From Elmis aenea (Eukaryota; Arthropoda; Insecta; Coleoptera; Elmidae), in NCBI GenBank assembly GCA_947652605.1, contig OX393577.1:61528108-61592107 (forward strand): a stretch of 64,000 bases of DNA, given 5' to 3'. Position numbers and translations under genes: made by a program. The notes under the pieces were generated by a model. The model was not told where the DNA came from, made no database searches, and worked only from the letters and a program-made list of their open reading frames with translations. The stretch's first letter is position 1. Each line of letters opens with the position of its first letter. This document shows, one piece after another, positions 53,606 to 64,000 of this stretch.

Positions 53606-56600
53606 TGAAAATAAAAATGCGCAACTTTGTAGCGAAAGAAATTCAATATGTTTTGCTTAGTTTTTAAAACACTGAATCACGTTTATCGTTAAAGTCAATT
53701 TATAATTCTTATTAGAAATAAAACTGTAGTGGCATTAAAGGATACATAAATTACTCTTTCAGATTTAAAATTTTATTACTTAATTTGTTTATTGCTACTA
53801 CTGGAACAAGTTTTTATTAAAGGGGCAAATGGTCATTGTCCATCAGTTAATTCGTCTCCACATATCTTACTACTTAAATCATTAGAAGCTGTAATATGCT
53901 TAAGTATTCAGTTTTTAAACGCTGGTTCTTTAACGTTTCTTTTTGCTTACTGGACGATAACTATTAAATCACTTAATCTATAGTTCCACAGGAATATTTA
54001 AATGATATTAGTCAACTTCTGATAATTATTATGTTAGAACCTCACGCTTTTTTAAATTGTTGCCATCAAGCACTGAAGATAATCTACGAACCACGCTTTT
54101 TGAGAAAGAGAAAGACGGACCAACGCAAAAATCTATAAACACATTATCTTGTTTGTTTTATCGGCTGTGTATAGTAATTTCATGATTTTCTGGTCATCAT
54201 AGTAATATCTAGTTACAACATTTGTTGTAGTTAAATAAAAAAATCAATTCGTTCCGTGTTTGCAGACGTTCCTATACGAAATAATTGTCTTGATTATAGC
54301 TTTTTTTACAGATAAAACAATCCCATCCTCTGCAATCATTATAAATTTGAACTGTATTATTTTCATACGTTTTTTACGGTACGCAGAGTGTCGAGACAAA
54401 ATAAACACATCGTGTGTCGATAATTATTTTTCACTGGAACAAAAATAATGAACCCTAATCGGTATTTAACAACCGGTTCCAGAAGGAACAAGCACTTTTT
54501 ATAACGACAGGTATTTTTGTATTGGTTTTAGCAGGGTTTCAGCAAATAAAAGCACACATGCAGGTTCCATGATACAGCGAAACTTATTCTACGGCTAATT
54601 GGATTTTCGAAATAAATAGAGTAAAAGTTAAATTAAATTTAGATTACTTTTAAACTTGAGACTTTAACACTATGTTTCTTTGTTGCTTTATGCAGGTAAT
54701 CCCTTGTTTTTACATGTAAATTTGCAGCGTTTTTCGTGCTCTTTGTTTGTGAGAATTAAGACGTCTGTTTACATTTGCTTTCATAGTTAACATGATTAAA
54801 ATTTTTATATCTTTTTATGACTCGCTTATTACGAGGTAGTTTTATATAATACCATAATTACAGCAAATAAAATTAATGTGAATCTTGCATTTACATAGTT
54901 TATTATAGCAGAATTTGCATCCAATACAGTAAATTTAATTTAAATGTATGTTACAAAAAATATTAGTTTTATGTATTAATATTGGGTATATAAATAATAA
55001 ATGTATCGTTCACCTGCCGTGCAGAAACAGGCTTTTGTAGTCTAGCATGTGTTATAGGTTTGTTGGTGCTCAATTATTCATATTTATTGTTCATAAATAC
55101 CTCTTCCTAATCGATAATAATTGATCAAAAGAATGAGGATGTGTAATTATATTAAAATTCACTTGTTTACAAAATTTTAGTACTAATCTATGTTCCTTTG
55201 TAAAAAAAATACCCAATTGTTAATTCTTTTAAATTCCAAAATCTTTTCTTATGCTGTAAAACATCTTTTAAGTAAAAAAAAAAAACGCTTTAAACAGAGC
55301 CGCTATTCGATGCCCTACTACGCACATACTAATCAGTAAACTCATAATTTTCAGTGTTATGCTGAGATAATTGTGAAAATAAAAAAGTACATGGGTGCAA
55401 ATACCAAAAGCATTGTCACAAATTTTAAGTGCGTTTTGACGCCCTACAGTTGTTTTGATCCATATTACATGTAGATCATTTGGACAAAAACCTCTTTAAA
55501 ATTTCTGTTTTTACCAGTCTGTTTCTGAACGAGCTTTAAACTAATACATTACCTAAATGATAAATTCAAAAATATGAAATTTTAATGAAAATTTGAGTTA
55601 CTATTAACTTTAAAATTGATACGGAACAACCAACTAAGCTGGTCATTACTTTTTATGTATGAGCTTGTTTCAAGTGTTAATCATTTTTATAGTACTTAGA
55701 TAAAAAGTTAAGTTTACTTAGATCACAATAACTTTAATAGGTTTAACCAAATTGCTAAAACACAATAAAAAATTGCTTGGAATTAATTTAGTTTAAAGGA
55801 AATATAAAATTATATTATAACAACCAATTATAAACCACTGTTTTATTAAAACGTTAAGATAAACATTTTAGTATTTTCTAAATAGAAATCATTTTGATCT
55901 TTTTCAGTTTGCAGACTCTCTACATAAATTTATTTAACTACATTTTTCAACAAATGTTATTTTGAACTTGACGAAGTAGTTGTCTTCAAAGTAAATGACT
56001 TGTTTAATTTGAGTGAAAGATAATTTATTTAAACAAAGAGATTAAGTTTTAATTTTGTTTTTGACATCTGCATAATTCACAAAGGCGCGTTAGTTTTCGG
56101 AAAAGCAAGAATATGTCTAATTAATGGATTTGGGCTATAAACTTCAAAATAACGCATTTGCGTTTTTATTATATTTTACAGTGGGTGGCATTTACTCCTT
56201 GTACTAGTTCATGTCCTTCTGAAAATTTGTACCTGATGATGTCAATGGTATCATATCTGTTTAAAATAAAATTGAAGAGAGCTGTACTCATCACACTGTT
56301 TATGTTTTAAGGAAGACATGGACCTAACCAGAAAATAATATTATTGATGTCATACTTATAATTTTTCTATTAGAGAATTGGTAATATTGTAACCAGCCCT
56401 TCCAGCTGTAGTTTCCTGTCGCCATAATGCACAATAAATAATGTTGTTAAAAGTGCAATAAGCAGCTAAACTGTAGAAGTTATATTTATGTTTAACGAAA
56501 AAAATAGAAATTTCTACTTTAGGTAAAGCAAAAACCTTCTGTAAATCAAAACAAGTAACGCAAATATTGTTTCAAAGTTGATTCTAAAATATATTATAGG

Positions 56601-57809
56601 TATAGTTATGGTTATACTTTGAATAAGGAACAAATAAGACGTAAAACATGTAATGTATGGACATGGAACAAATAAAACTGCAATATAATAAAAGTTACTA
56701 AAAAGTAACCATAATATATTAAGAGTTTTTGTATCAAAAAATATTACCATGTATATGATTCATATTTTTCATGCAAAACTATTGAACGAGATTTTTATAT
56801 AAAAATTCTATGCTATTTTCTTAAACGAAAAAATAGTTAAAAATTAGTATAGTCTAAAAAGGACATAATATTCGCGATAAATATTGTTTAGAATCATGAG
56901 TCACGAAGTATACAATCAGGAGTTGCTAAGGTTTGAAAATATGAAAATGATTTTTCGGTTTTATCAAGAGTAAAGACTGCTTTAAATAATTGACGTATAT
57001 ACTGTAAGCCATTTTAATAGCAAAACAATTATATTACGTGTTTCACCGCTTCTTTAGTGTTCTAAAATTTATCAAGACACTCAATCTATTTAAACTATAA
57101 TAGTTGATAAACAAATAATTTCGTTGGAGCCATAAAAAATGCCACATTTTTTTAAGTTACGGTGAATTTTGTTTAGATAAGCCTTTAATGATAATTACCG
57201 AAGAATTCCTAGACGATATCAAATGACAAATAGAAACTGTCCTTATCTAAACGTTTAATTAATAAGTTGACTAAAATTTTATATGCCGCACTCCCTGGAT
57301 CTACAAATGCAGTCGAAAATACATCAAAGAGCACCGAACTACTGGTTTTGTTACCAAGACAGAAAACAGTTTTATGTCTACAGATAAAAACAACCGACAG
57401 TTGGATATGATCTATAAACAATTAACAGAGCCCGCGTGGTGTTTTTGTTTTCTTTGGTTTCGTGTAAAAAGTAAATTAACATTTTAATTACATCTCCGTG
57501 TTTATGGAAACTTTCAACTAGGCCTTTTGTACAGGGTTTTATAAAATTTTGAAAGCGACAAACACAAAGAGTGAAAAAACATAGTAGGCGCAAAAAATGC
57601 TTAAAAAAGTGTGCTATTATAATTTTAAAGATAATTTGAAGTACATTTTAAAACATTACAGTGTGCTTTTTCAAAAAACTTCTCACTGAGATATCAAATA
57701 AAATAGGTATGTAATTTTATTCGGAAAAAAATTGAAATTCTTGAGGGATTTTAGTCTAAAGTGTTGCTTATAATAGTCGACGCACCGTGGTTCATGACAA
57801 ATAAACATG
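53606..57809. other. No gene seen; longest unexplained AT-rich stretch
   Basis: About 4.2 kb without a recognisable frame, element end, array or inverted repeat. Frames of 60-80 codons are scattered on both strands and rich in Phe, Ile, Lys and Asn, as expected from base composition. Confidence 0.5.
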
Positions 57810-57817
57810 ACTATAAC

Positions 57818-58591
57818 TAAGGTGACCAACTTTTTCACAATGAAAAGGAAGACACAAATAAATTTTGAAAAAGTTGTAGGCGGTCTAACCTAAGTAGCTT
57901 TGAATACCGTCATACCTTTGTATGACGGTGTGTCTGTGTTTCTGGTAGGTAGGTTAGGTACTGGCACGAGGAAAAATTTGTATTAAATTTTATCTTATTT
58001 TGGCACACTGATCAAATCCTATTTGCCATCCCTGCACTATAATATGAAAAATGCGCATAATAATAGTTATTTATGTATCAAGGCCAAAAAGTACGTTTTG
58101 GCCGAGGTGCATGTTACATTTTTTGTGCGATCGAATTAAAAACAATTTAAATTTTTAGTAATTTTCAAAATTATAGGTTAGAAACTACGTGACATTCTGT
58201 CACTGACAGATGACGGCGTATGTACTGCATTACCGGCCCTCTCCTTAGCAACGGCCGTAAAAGTTACTTTTTCGGCCGTTGCTAAGGGTAACGGCCTGAA
58301 AAGTAACTTTTACGGCCGTTGCTAAGGATAGGGCCGGTAATGCAGTACTTTATGGTTGCTAACGCGTCCGTCAAACAGCTGTTTCTAGTACGATCGCACA
58401 AAAAGACATTTGTAACATGTAAATATGCGTACATGCCTATTAATTATTATTTAAATTAGTACTTTTCCACTGAACGAATATTTTTTGTCAATGTATCTTA
58501 AAGGAGGACATGTAGGACGACACTTTTCGAGGGATGACAAGATTCTCTAAAGAAGGACTGTCCTCCCTAAAGGAGGACGGTTGGTCACCTT
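57818..58591. mobile_element. hAT-type MITE with nested palindrome
   Basis: Ends TAAGGTGACCAACTTTTTCA and, inverted, AAGGTGACCAACCGTCCTCC. The 8-bp sequence ACTATAAC stands on both sides (57810-57817, 58592-58599), which fits hAT. The ends match for about 12 bp, offset by one base. AAGGAGGAC-type motifs repeat near the right end. No coding. It contains the palindromic MITE 58119-58404. Confidence 0.8.
58119..58404. mobile_element. 286-bp palindromic MITE, copy 1
   Basis: Ends TTTTTTGTGCGATCG and, inverted, TTTTTGTGCGATCG. The core 58223-58347 is a 125-bp near-perfect palindrome (TACTGCATTACCGGCC... to ...GGCCGGTAATGCAGTA) built from four CGGCCGTTGCTAAGG-type units and GTAAAAGTTACTTT pairs. 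A second copy of exactly the same length is at 63475-63760, differing at about four positions. Boundaries come from where the two copies stop matching. The target duplication could not be resolved, so the superfamily is open. Confidence 0.9.
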
Positions 58592-58599
58592 ACTATAAC

Positions 58600-60283
58600 G
58601 GATCCAAAAATCTCCAGTGTAAGTGAAGAAGTGCAAAACTATAGTATTAAATATAGTGAAAAAATAGAAGTGCACCCTAATTGATTAGCCGAAAGATTAT
58701 TTTCGGAATCAGTTACACGTAGACTTAAGAGGTTTAAACCATCTGACTTAAAAACTAGGTTTAATTGATTAATAGACAACAAAGTATACACAGAAGCAGT
58801 GGACCTACAGGAGGCATTTGATAGTATAAAAAGGGAAGAGATCTGAAAAGTCTAAACAAAGAGGCGTAAAATAATATTAGAAAAAAATCTTTCTTTAAGG
58901 GCAATCAAAGTTCACAGCCATTTTAATACATTCTGGTATTAAACTACAATCAGAGAATGGTTTCAGATGTTTAGCTGAAATATTAAAAATTATATAACTT
59001 GCCATCGTTGTGCGGTCTTGTTTATACGCATTTTTGAAGTTTTGTTTCATTTCCATTATTCTTTCTTTTCTTAAATCACTAGTTAATTTCTCATATTTTT
59101 TAGCACGTTTTAGCAGGTGATAACTCTTAATGTTGTACTCAGCAATGCATGGAAAATAAACAATATACTTACTGGTAAGTGGTAACACTTGTTGCTTTAT
59201 GTGAATATTTTTCCTTCAATTGATGGATAGCGCAAGTTTGCAAAAAAAACAGGTTGTAAAATGCGTCAGCCTAAATGTCTAATAACTTTAAAATATCCTG
59301 ACTAATCGTGCGTCACTCTCCCTCACGTATAACGAAAAAATAACAAGAATTGCAGAAACCGTAAACCGCCAAAACTGAGGGTCCGAAGCAAATCAGTCGA
59401 TATTTAAATAAAGATAAATGAGATTTTCGTGTTGTTTGGTGAATAAAGACAACATTATGAGTGTTAATAAGGCAAACCGATACCAGATACCGGCTAAACG
59501 TGGGTGCGAAGTGTCACACACGCAAGCCACATGTGACCATGTTTTATTTATTAAGCTTGTGGGGTGTATTCACCCCCTGACTCATCTACATTATGCAATT
59601 TTATATACATGATTCATTATTTCGGACGCCCGTCCTAACCCTGTTAATGGCATTATGATATATCAGATACTTCTTCTGCAGACATAGATAAAATTTAGTA
59701 ATTGTAAAAAAGCTGATGCGTTAGAAATGTCACTGAGTTTAATTTATTTGACAGAGCCTCTTAAGGGATCTAGCTAACGGGAGGGAAAAAACTCCTAAAT
59801 ATTTCTGTGTTACCAAGATACGGATAGAAGCTGATCGTCATATGTTTTTAACAAGCATTACTTACTGCTAAATAGATAAACAAATAAACACATTTTTTTT
59901 TAATTTTTGATTTTCTGGATACAAAGGGTTCGGAACATAATTAACAGTACGCAAAAAAAAATAAGTTTTAAATTAATTGTGTTAAATTTCGTGGATTAGG
60001 ATCAGTTAACTAACGAATTACCAATTAATTTAAAAACAAATTCTTAAATTTTTTTACCTCTTTTACATACGTATAAAACAGCAAATATACCTAATATACG
60101 AGGTGTCCCGGTTCGGTATTTCAACCCCATAAGTACTAAACTTGAGATAATGAAAATTGGTAAACCTATTTTAGAAATAATGTATGTCATTTGGCAATTT
60201 TGCGACATGTATTTATTAATGATCGTCTTAAAAAACCTCTGCTTAAACAAAAGCGGCCAATATTTTTCTTAGTATTTTTTGTA
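58600..60283. other. No intact gene; small LINE fragment
   Basis: At 58785-58868 the plus strand reads EAVDLQEAFDSIKREEI, stop, KV, stop, resembling the reverse transcriptase motif FxDLxxAFDxIxREEIWKxLxxRG. A short, worn LINE piece. Near 60100 the sequence CGAGGTGTCCCGGTTCGG may be a worn element end. Nothing else is recognised. Confidence 0.4.
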
Positions 60284-60765
60284 TAGGGTGGTCCAAATTC
60301 GATTGGATTGCATGGGTATCTCGGTTAATATTTAAGATAGAGAAACGGTTGAATTACCAAAAATGTGCAGTTTTTTGAAACAAACTCAGAACCGTTTTCA
60401 AAAATATTCTATCATTTCCGGTTTTCGAGTTCGAATAAAACGTGTTTTTTTGTCATATTAATATTGTGTCATATCTCCGTTATTGTTGTAAATATCGAAA
60501 ATATTTATGAAGATTATTTTTAGATATTTTTATGTTTAATTTGATTATACTAAAAAAAAAATGTTTACGCTCGCCGTTAAAAAGTTATGACACAAACTTA
60601 CCTTTTTTTAAATGGAAACGATATTTGGCTATGACCTATTTAAATTCCTCATTTTTTTCTCATTCCAAATATATAAGGGTCGATGTATTTATTTTTAATA
60701 ATACGCAAGTTATGAAGGTTTTTTAGGTTTTTTTTTAAGAAAATCATAGTAGGCTATGAAAACAA
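60284..60765. mobile_element. MITE M1, truncated copy
   Basis: TA then TAGGGTGGTCCAAATTCGAT and GGATTGCATGGGTATCTCGG, colinear with 46729-47363 through CGCTCGCCGTTAAAAAGTTATG and TCGATGTATTTATTTTTAAT until about 60765, where the match stops. The right end is missing; Penelope-like sequence follows about 100 bp later. Confidence 0.8.
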
Positions 60766-60869
60766 AAACCAAACAAGGTGTAAAACCTTACAAAACCCAT
60801 GTGGTACAAGTTACCAAGGTTTTTTAATTTGTTGTGGAGATAAACATTGTAAATATTTGAAAATAAGAA

Positions 60870-61265
60870 AACAACGATATAGTCGGTATCAGCAGTGGGA
60901 AAGTATACATAGGACAGACTGGCAGGAGTATACAAACGCGTCTCAAAGAACACGAAGGACAAACAACAAGAAAACAAGTCGATAAATCAGCGGTAGCGGA
61001 ACACGCCCAGGGTACAGGACACAACATCCTCTTCAGAGAAACAAAACTACTGGCCCGTGCAAACCATTTCTGGCCAAGATTATATTGAGAATCATTGGAA
61101 ATCATCAAGAACCCAAACAACTACAACAGAGACACAGGCATACAACTCCCAAACATCTGGAAACCAGTCATCACAAAATCACTGAGGCAGAACAAATCCA
61201 TCAAGCGGAACGCCACGCCTCCACAAGCTGGATATATAAACCCAGCAACATCCCTCACAAATTAG
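60870..61265 (+). pseudogene. Penelope-like element: GIY-YIG endonuclease region
   Basis: One frame reads GKVYIGQTGRSIQTRLKEHE, KSAVAEHAQGTGHNILF, LLARANHFWPRLY, stop (61086-61088), ESLEIIKNPNNYNRDTGIQL and PNIWKPVI, ending at 61263-61265. VYIGQTGR with R...RLKEH and the later KSAVAEHxxxTGH block is the GIY-YIG endonuclease of Penelope-like retroelements; the usual GIY is worn to VYI in this subfamily. The reverse transcriptase upstream is absent, so the copy is 5'-truncated. It would have cut target DNA for priming. The frame downstream to 61522 is probably 3' untranslated sequence. Confidence 0.8.
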
Positions 61266-62692
61266 TCGTTTTGAAAAAGACCAAGACACAATGGTCGAAA
61301 CGTCAACTACTTCTAAATATAGAAGACGCGGTTCCAAACCCGGAAACCAAGATTGTATTAAGGATACGACAATTTCTGGTTACAAAAACAGGTCCTAATT
61401 TTATATCCAGCATTATGGGTTATTGTACAGAAGCTTATGATTGCTTTTCCGTCTTCCTATTTGGTAGAACGTGGATTCAGTGTCGTTATGAGCCTCGTCA
61501 CAAAAAAAAAGATACCGACTAGAAATTAGTACTTGTGGGGATTTGCGGTTGCTACTAACAAACATTGAGCCGGACATAAATACACTCATAACATCCCGTC
61601 AGGTTCATCCAAGTCATTAATTTATTTTGTATTTTAAAACAAAAGTTATAATTTCAATAAATACTTCTTCAACAAAATGTTTTATTTATATTTTATTTTT
61701 ACGTCACCATTTACCATTCAAGACATCAATTTAATTTTTCTATTATGTATTTATGTAGTTTTTTACCCAGGGTCCGTGGGAAAGTTTTGACTATGAAAGC
61801 GGGTCCGTGGGCAAGTTTTGACTATAAAAAGGGGTCTGTGGGCCAAAAGAGTTTGGGAAACACTGATCTGGACCCATCTTATCTAGGACACCCTGTATAC
61901 CAACTAGTAAAATAATCCCATTTTGCTAGCACAAAATGATCACATAACCGTTTTACAGATATTTTATGTAGCGCTCTTGATGTTTGCCCACAACCCTCAT
62001 TACCACTGTTAAAGCTCTGCTAGTGCTTATTTGATGATCAAAAATAGTACGACAATAAAGTGGTGAAGCACCGTTGATATCCCTAATAGTCACGTCAATA
62101 ACAATAACGATTGTCAGTGCAAACAATTACGTCCATTCAATCATAAACACGTGCAATCTATACGACATTATACGACATCCGTTGTTAACAACGTTCGTGG
62201 CAATTATCACATAAAACGGATTACATTTGAAATGTCATATTATGTGTAGAATAGTTATATTTATTATCGCACAAAGGTAGCCGCTCGTTAGAGTTAAAAG
62301 TGGCTGCCTCATAACGCATTAATACTTTTGCAGTTTGTAAATGAGCTTCGATGAAGCTTCGCAAATTGAGTTGTAAATAAGTTGTTTGGAGATGACGGGC
62401 GTTGGGGAAATTATGCTCTTTACAATTAGCAGGGAGGACCGGGCCACTGTAAAATTTTAAAACAAATATGAATACAATGTCCCTTTGATGGGTGTCGCTT
62501 TAGTTACGACCGATTGTGGACAGAATAATAATAAAAGTATAGTTATTTATTACGTTATAAATAACACAGGTACAGCTAGACCAAAGTCTCGAAACTGGTC
62601 TACAATCTCATAGGAAAACACGAGATTTTTTATTCAGTTTTTTATATCGAACTGAATACGCTCTGCAAATTAAATATTAATACAACTACAGC
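61266..62692. other. Spacer with a hAT-type end
   Basis: No gene seen. 61770-61850 has two and a half copies of a ~31-bp unit (GGGTCCGTGGGCAAGTTTTG). It belongs to a hAT-like end read from the right: CAGTGTTTCCCAAACTCTTT ends at 61865. The partner end was not found. ACACCCTGTA near 61890 is a lone mariner-type end. Confidence 0.45.
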
Positions 62693-63245
62693 CAGTGGCG
62701 GATCAAGGGGGGGGTAAATGGGGTAATTACCCCCCCTAAGACAAAGATATTTAAAAAAATTTAGTTTTACAAATAGGCATTTTATTTCCTGCGTTGCCGC
62801 GTTAGCTTATAACAAAGTCAAGTGAAGATAGATAGAAATGAATTTATAAATTCAATGGTCACTTATTTAAGTAAAGTATTTGAAAACGACGATCTAATAA
62901 AATTAAACCTTAAATCTGAAATCGATTTTTGGACATTAGAATGGCAAAAGAAATTCCAGTTAAACGAAAATGTACCTGACAGTGCTTTTGAATCGTATTA
63001 AAAATGTAACGCCGAAATATACCCCACTTTAAAAATCATTTTGCAAATTTAATGCACTCTTCCTGTTAGCGTTGACTTGGCAGAAAGGAGTTTTTCGGCT
63101 TTTAAAAAGTTAAAAGGGTGGTTACGATCTAATATGACAACAACGTTTAACGCGATTGTCTTTATTTCATATTCATAAAGATATAGATGTCACCATAGAC
63201 AATATAATAAATACCAAATGTAGAAAACTTAATTTTATTATATAA
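62693..63245 (+). mobile_element. hAT element remnant, left end and transposase tail
   Basis: Opens CAGTGGCGGATCAAGGGG, the same 11-bp start as H2 (46468-47706), and leads into a hAT transposase C-terminus at 62843-63245. This suggests that the H2 type of MITE is the deleted form of this coding family, though the match is limited to the end. The right end is beyond or destroyed; MITE M1 begins at 63358. Confidence 0.6.
62843..63245 (+). pseudogene. hAT transposase C-terminus (ZMYM1/DUF4371-like)
   Basis: Frame reads VTYLSKVFENDDLIKLNLKS, stop-interrupted EIYPTLKIILQI, then LPVSVDLAERSFSAFKKLKG, WLRSNMTTTFN, and after a frameshift RLSLFHIHKDIDVTIDNIIN. The pattern LPVSxxxAERSFSALKRLKxWLRSxM...RLxxLxLxxIHKDI is the dimerisation region of hAT proteins of the ZMYM1/DUF4371-like group, distinct from H1. 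Two stops and one frameshift. Upstream catalytic parts are missing. Confidence 0.75.
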
Positions 63246-63357
63246 TTTTTAACAAGGCGGATCGTATATTTACTATCGCTTATAATTAAATAAAGTACTT
63301 TTTGTTTTAATAGAATTAGTTTTAGTTCAATGTATTATTGCCTAAATTAAAACTGTA

Positions 63358-64000
63358 CAGGGTCGTCCAGGATTACATGGGTATCTCGCTTAATAGTCAA
63401 TATAGAGAAACAGTTAAATTACCAAAAATGTGTAGTTTTTTAGGATAAACTAAGAACCGTTCTCAAATAATAAATTTTTTGTGCGATCGAATTAAAAACA
63501 ATTTAAATTTTTAGTAATTTTCAAAATTATAGGTTAGAAACTACGTGACATTCTGTCACTGACAGATGACGGCGTATGTACTGCATTACCAACCCTCGCC
63601 TTAGCAACGGCCGTAAAAGTTACTTTTTCGGCCGTTGCTAAGGGTAACGGCCTGAAAAGTAACTTTTACGGCCGTTGCTAAGGATAGGGCCGGTAATGCA
63701 GTACTTTATGGTTGCTAACGCGTCCGTCAAACAGTTGTTTCTAGTACGATCGCACAAAAAATATTTTATCGTTTCCGGTTTTCCAGGTTATTAAAGAAAA
63801 ACTGTTTTTTTGTTATGTTTATAATGTGTCATATCTCCCTTATTGTTTTAAATATCAAAAAACTTAATGAAGATTTTTTTTAGATATTTTTATGTAGAGT
63901 TTGATAGTACCAAACAAAATTTGTTTACACTCGCCGCTAAAAAGTTATGACACAAACTCACCTTTTTTAAATGGAAGCTATAGTGGGCTATGGCCTATTT
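63358..64000. mobile_element. MITE M1, interrupted, running off the window
   Basis: TA at 63356-63357 then CAGGGTCGTCCAGGATTACA (part of the usual end deleted) and GGGTATCTCGCTTAATAGTC. The match to M1 stops at about 63471, is replaced by the palindromic MITE, and resumes at 63761 with ATATTTTATCGTTTCCGG through CTCGCCGCTAAAAAGTTATG to the last base. The right end lies outside the window. Confidence 0.85.
63475..63760. mobile_element. 286-bp palindromic MITE, copy 2
   Basis: Same length and sequence as 58119-58404 except for about four substitutions (ACCAACCCTCGCC for ACCGGCCCTCTCC, and CAGTTG for CAGCTG). It is inserted inside an M1 MITE, which proves that it is a discrete mobile unit. Two of the substitutions spoil symmetrical positions of the hairpin. 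Confidence 0.9.

Noticed and set aside
53606..57809. A host gene hidden in the long quiet stretch
   Set aside because: I searched both strands by eye for conserved exons and found none. Small exons could be missed, but nothing supports a call.
61085..61522. 145-codon frame, the longest downstream of 60 kb, as a possible host gene
   Set aside because: Its first part overlaps the GIY-YIG frame of the Penelope-like element in another register; the remainder is low in similarity to anything I know and follows the element directly, so it is probably 3' untranslated sequence.

Overview
The window is strongly AT-rich eukaryotic DNA. I recognise no host gene in it: no open reading frame looks like a conserved cellular protein, and every coding signal I can name is a decayed transposon or retrotransposon. 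Jockey-like and other non-LTR elements, Penelope-like GIY-YIG sequence, a short Helitron with insect-type ends, mariner elements opening with CAGGGTG, tRNA-derived SINEs and scattered TTAGG-like motifs point to an insect intergenic or intronic region. A beetle is my guess, not something the sequence proves.

Layout. 1-9.6 kb: a pogo-like element (1204-2519, TA duplications), a complete short Helitron (3965-4261), a foldback-like element whose ends are inverted arrays of ~15-bp repeats (4839-5858), and a truncated DD41D mariner (8993-9615). 9.6-19.5 kb: a degenerate 1.1-kb inverted repeat (12060-13195), a LINE broken by two insertions (14760-16725), and a mariner of the plant-type DD39D group with Stowaway-like ends (18580-19490). 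19.5-30 kb: a SINE, a Jockey relic (21700-23110), a complete MITE (24098-24724), a 1.9-kb foldback of mariner 3' halves (25433-27329) and a cluster of opposed LINE pieces. 30-39.3 kb: a palindrome with repeat arrays (33362-34062), a second SINE inside a Jockey relic, a Harbinger-like MITE (36913-37357) and an element with TGATTTAAATCA repeats (38064-39302).

39-53.6 kb: another foldback (40952-42044), two copies of one hAT family with perfect 8-bp duplications (42065-43067; 46421-48650), a nearly complete DD41D mariner with intact ends (50957-52243) and the 3' half of a Jockey ORF2 (52314-53605). 53.6-57.8 kb shows nothing I can name. 57.8-64 kb: a hAT-type element holding a palindromic 286-bp MITE, a truncated MITE, a Penelope-like fragment, a hAT C-terminal remnant, and at the window end a MITE interrupted by a second copy of the 286-bp palindrome.

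The most informative structure is a four-level nested insertion at 46352-48925: Jockey LINE, then hAT, then a second hAT family, then a mariner MITE. Each of the three insertions has its own exact target-site duplication, and the LINE reading frame rejoins when the outer hAT is removed. Almost all coding remnants carry stops or frameshifts, so this is mostly a graveyard; the 286-bp palindrome, whose two copies differ at about four positions, is the clearest sign of recent movement.
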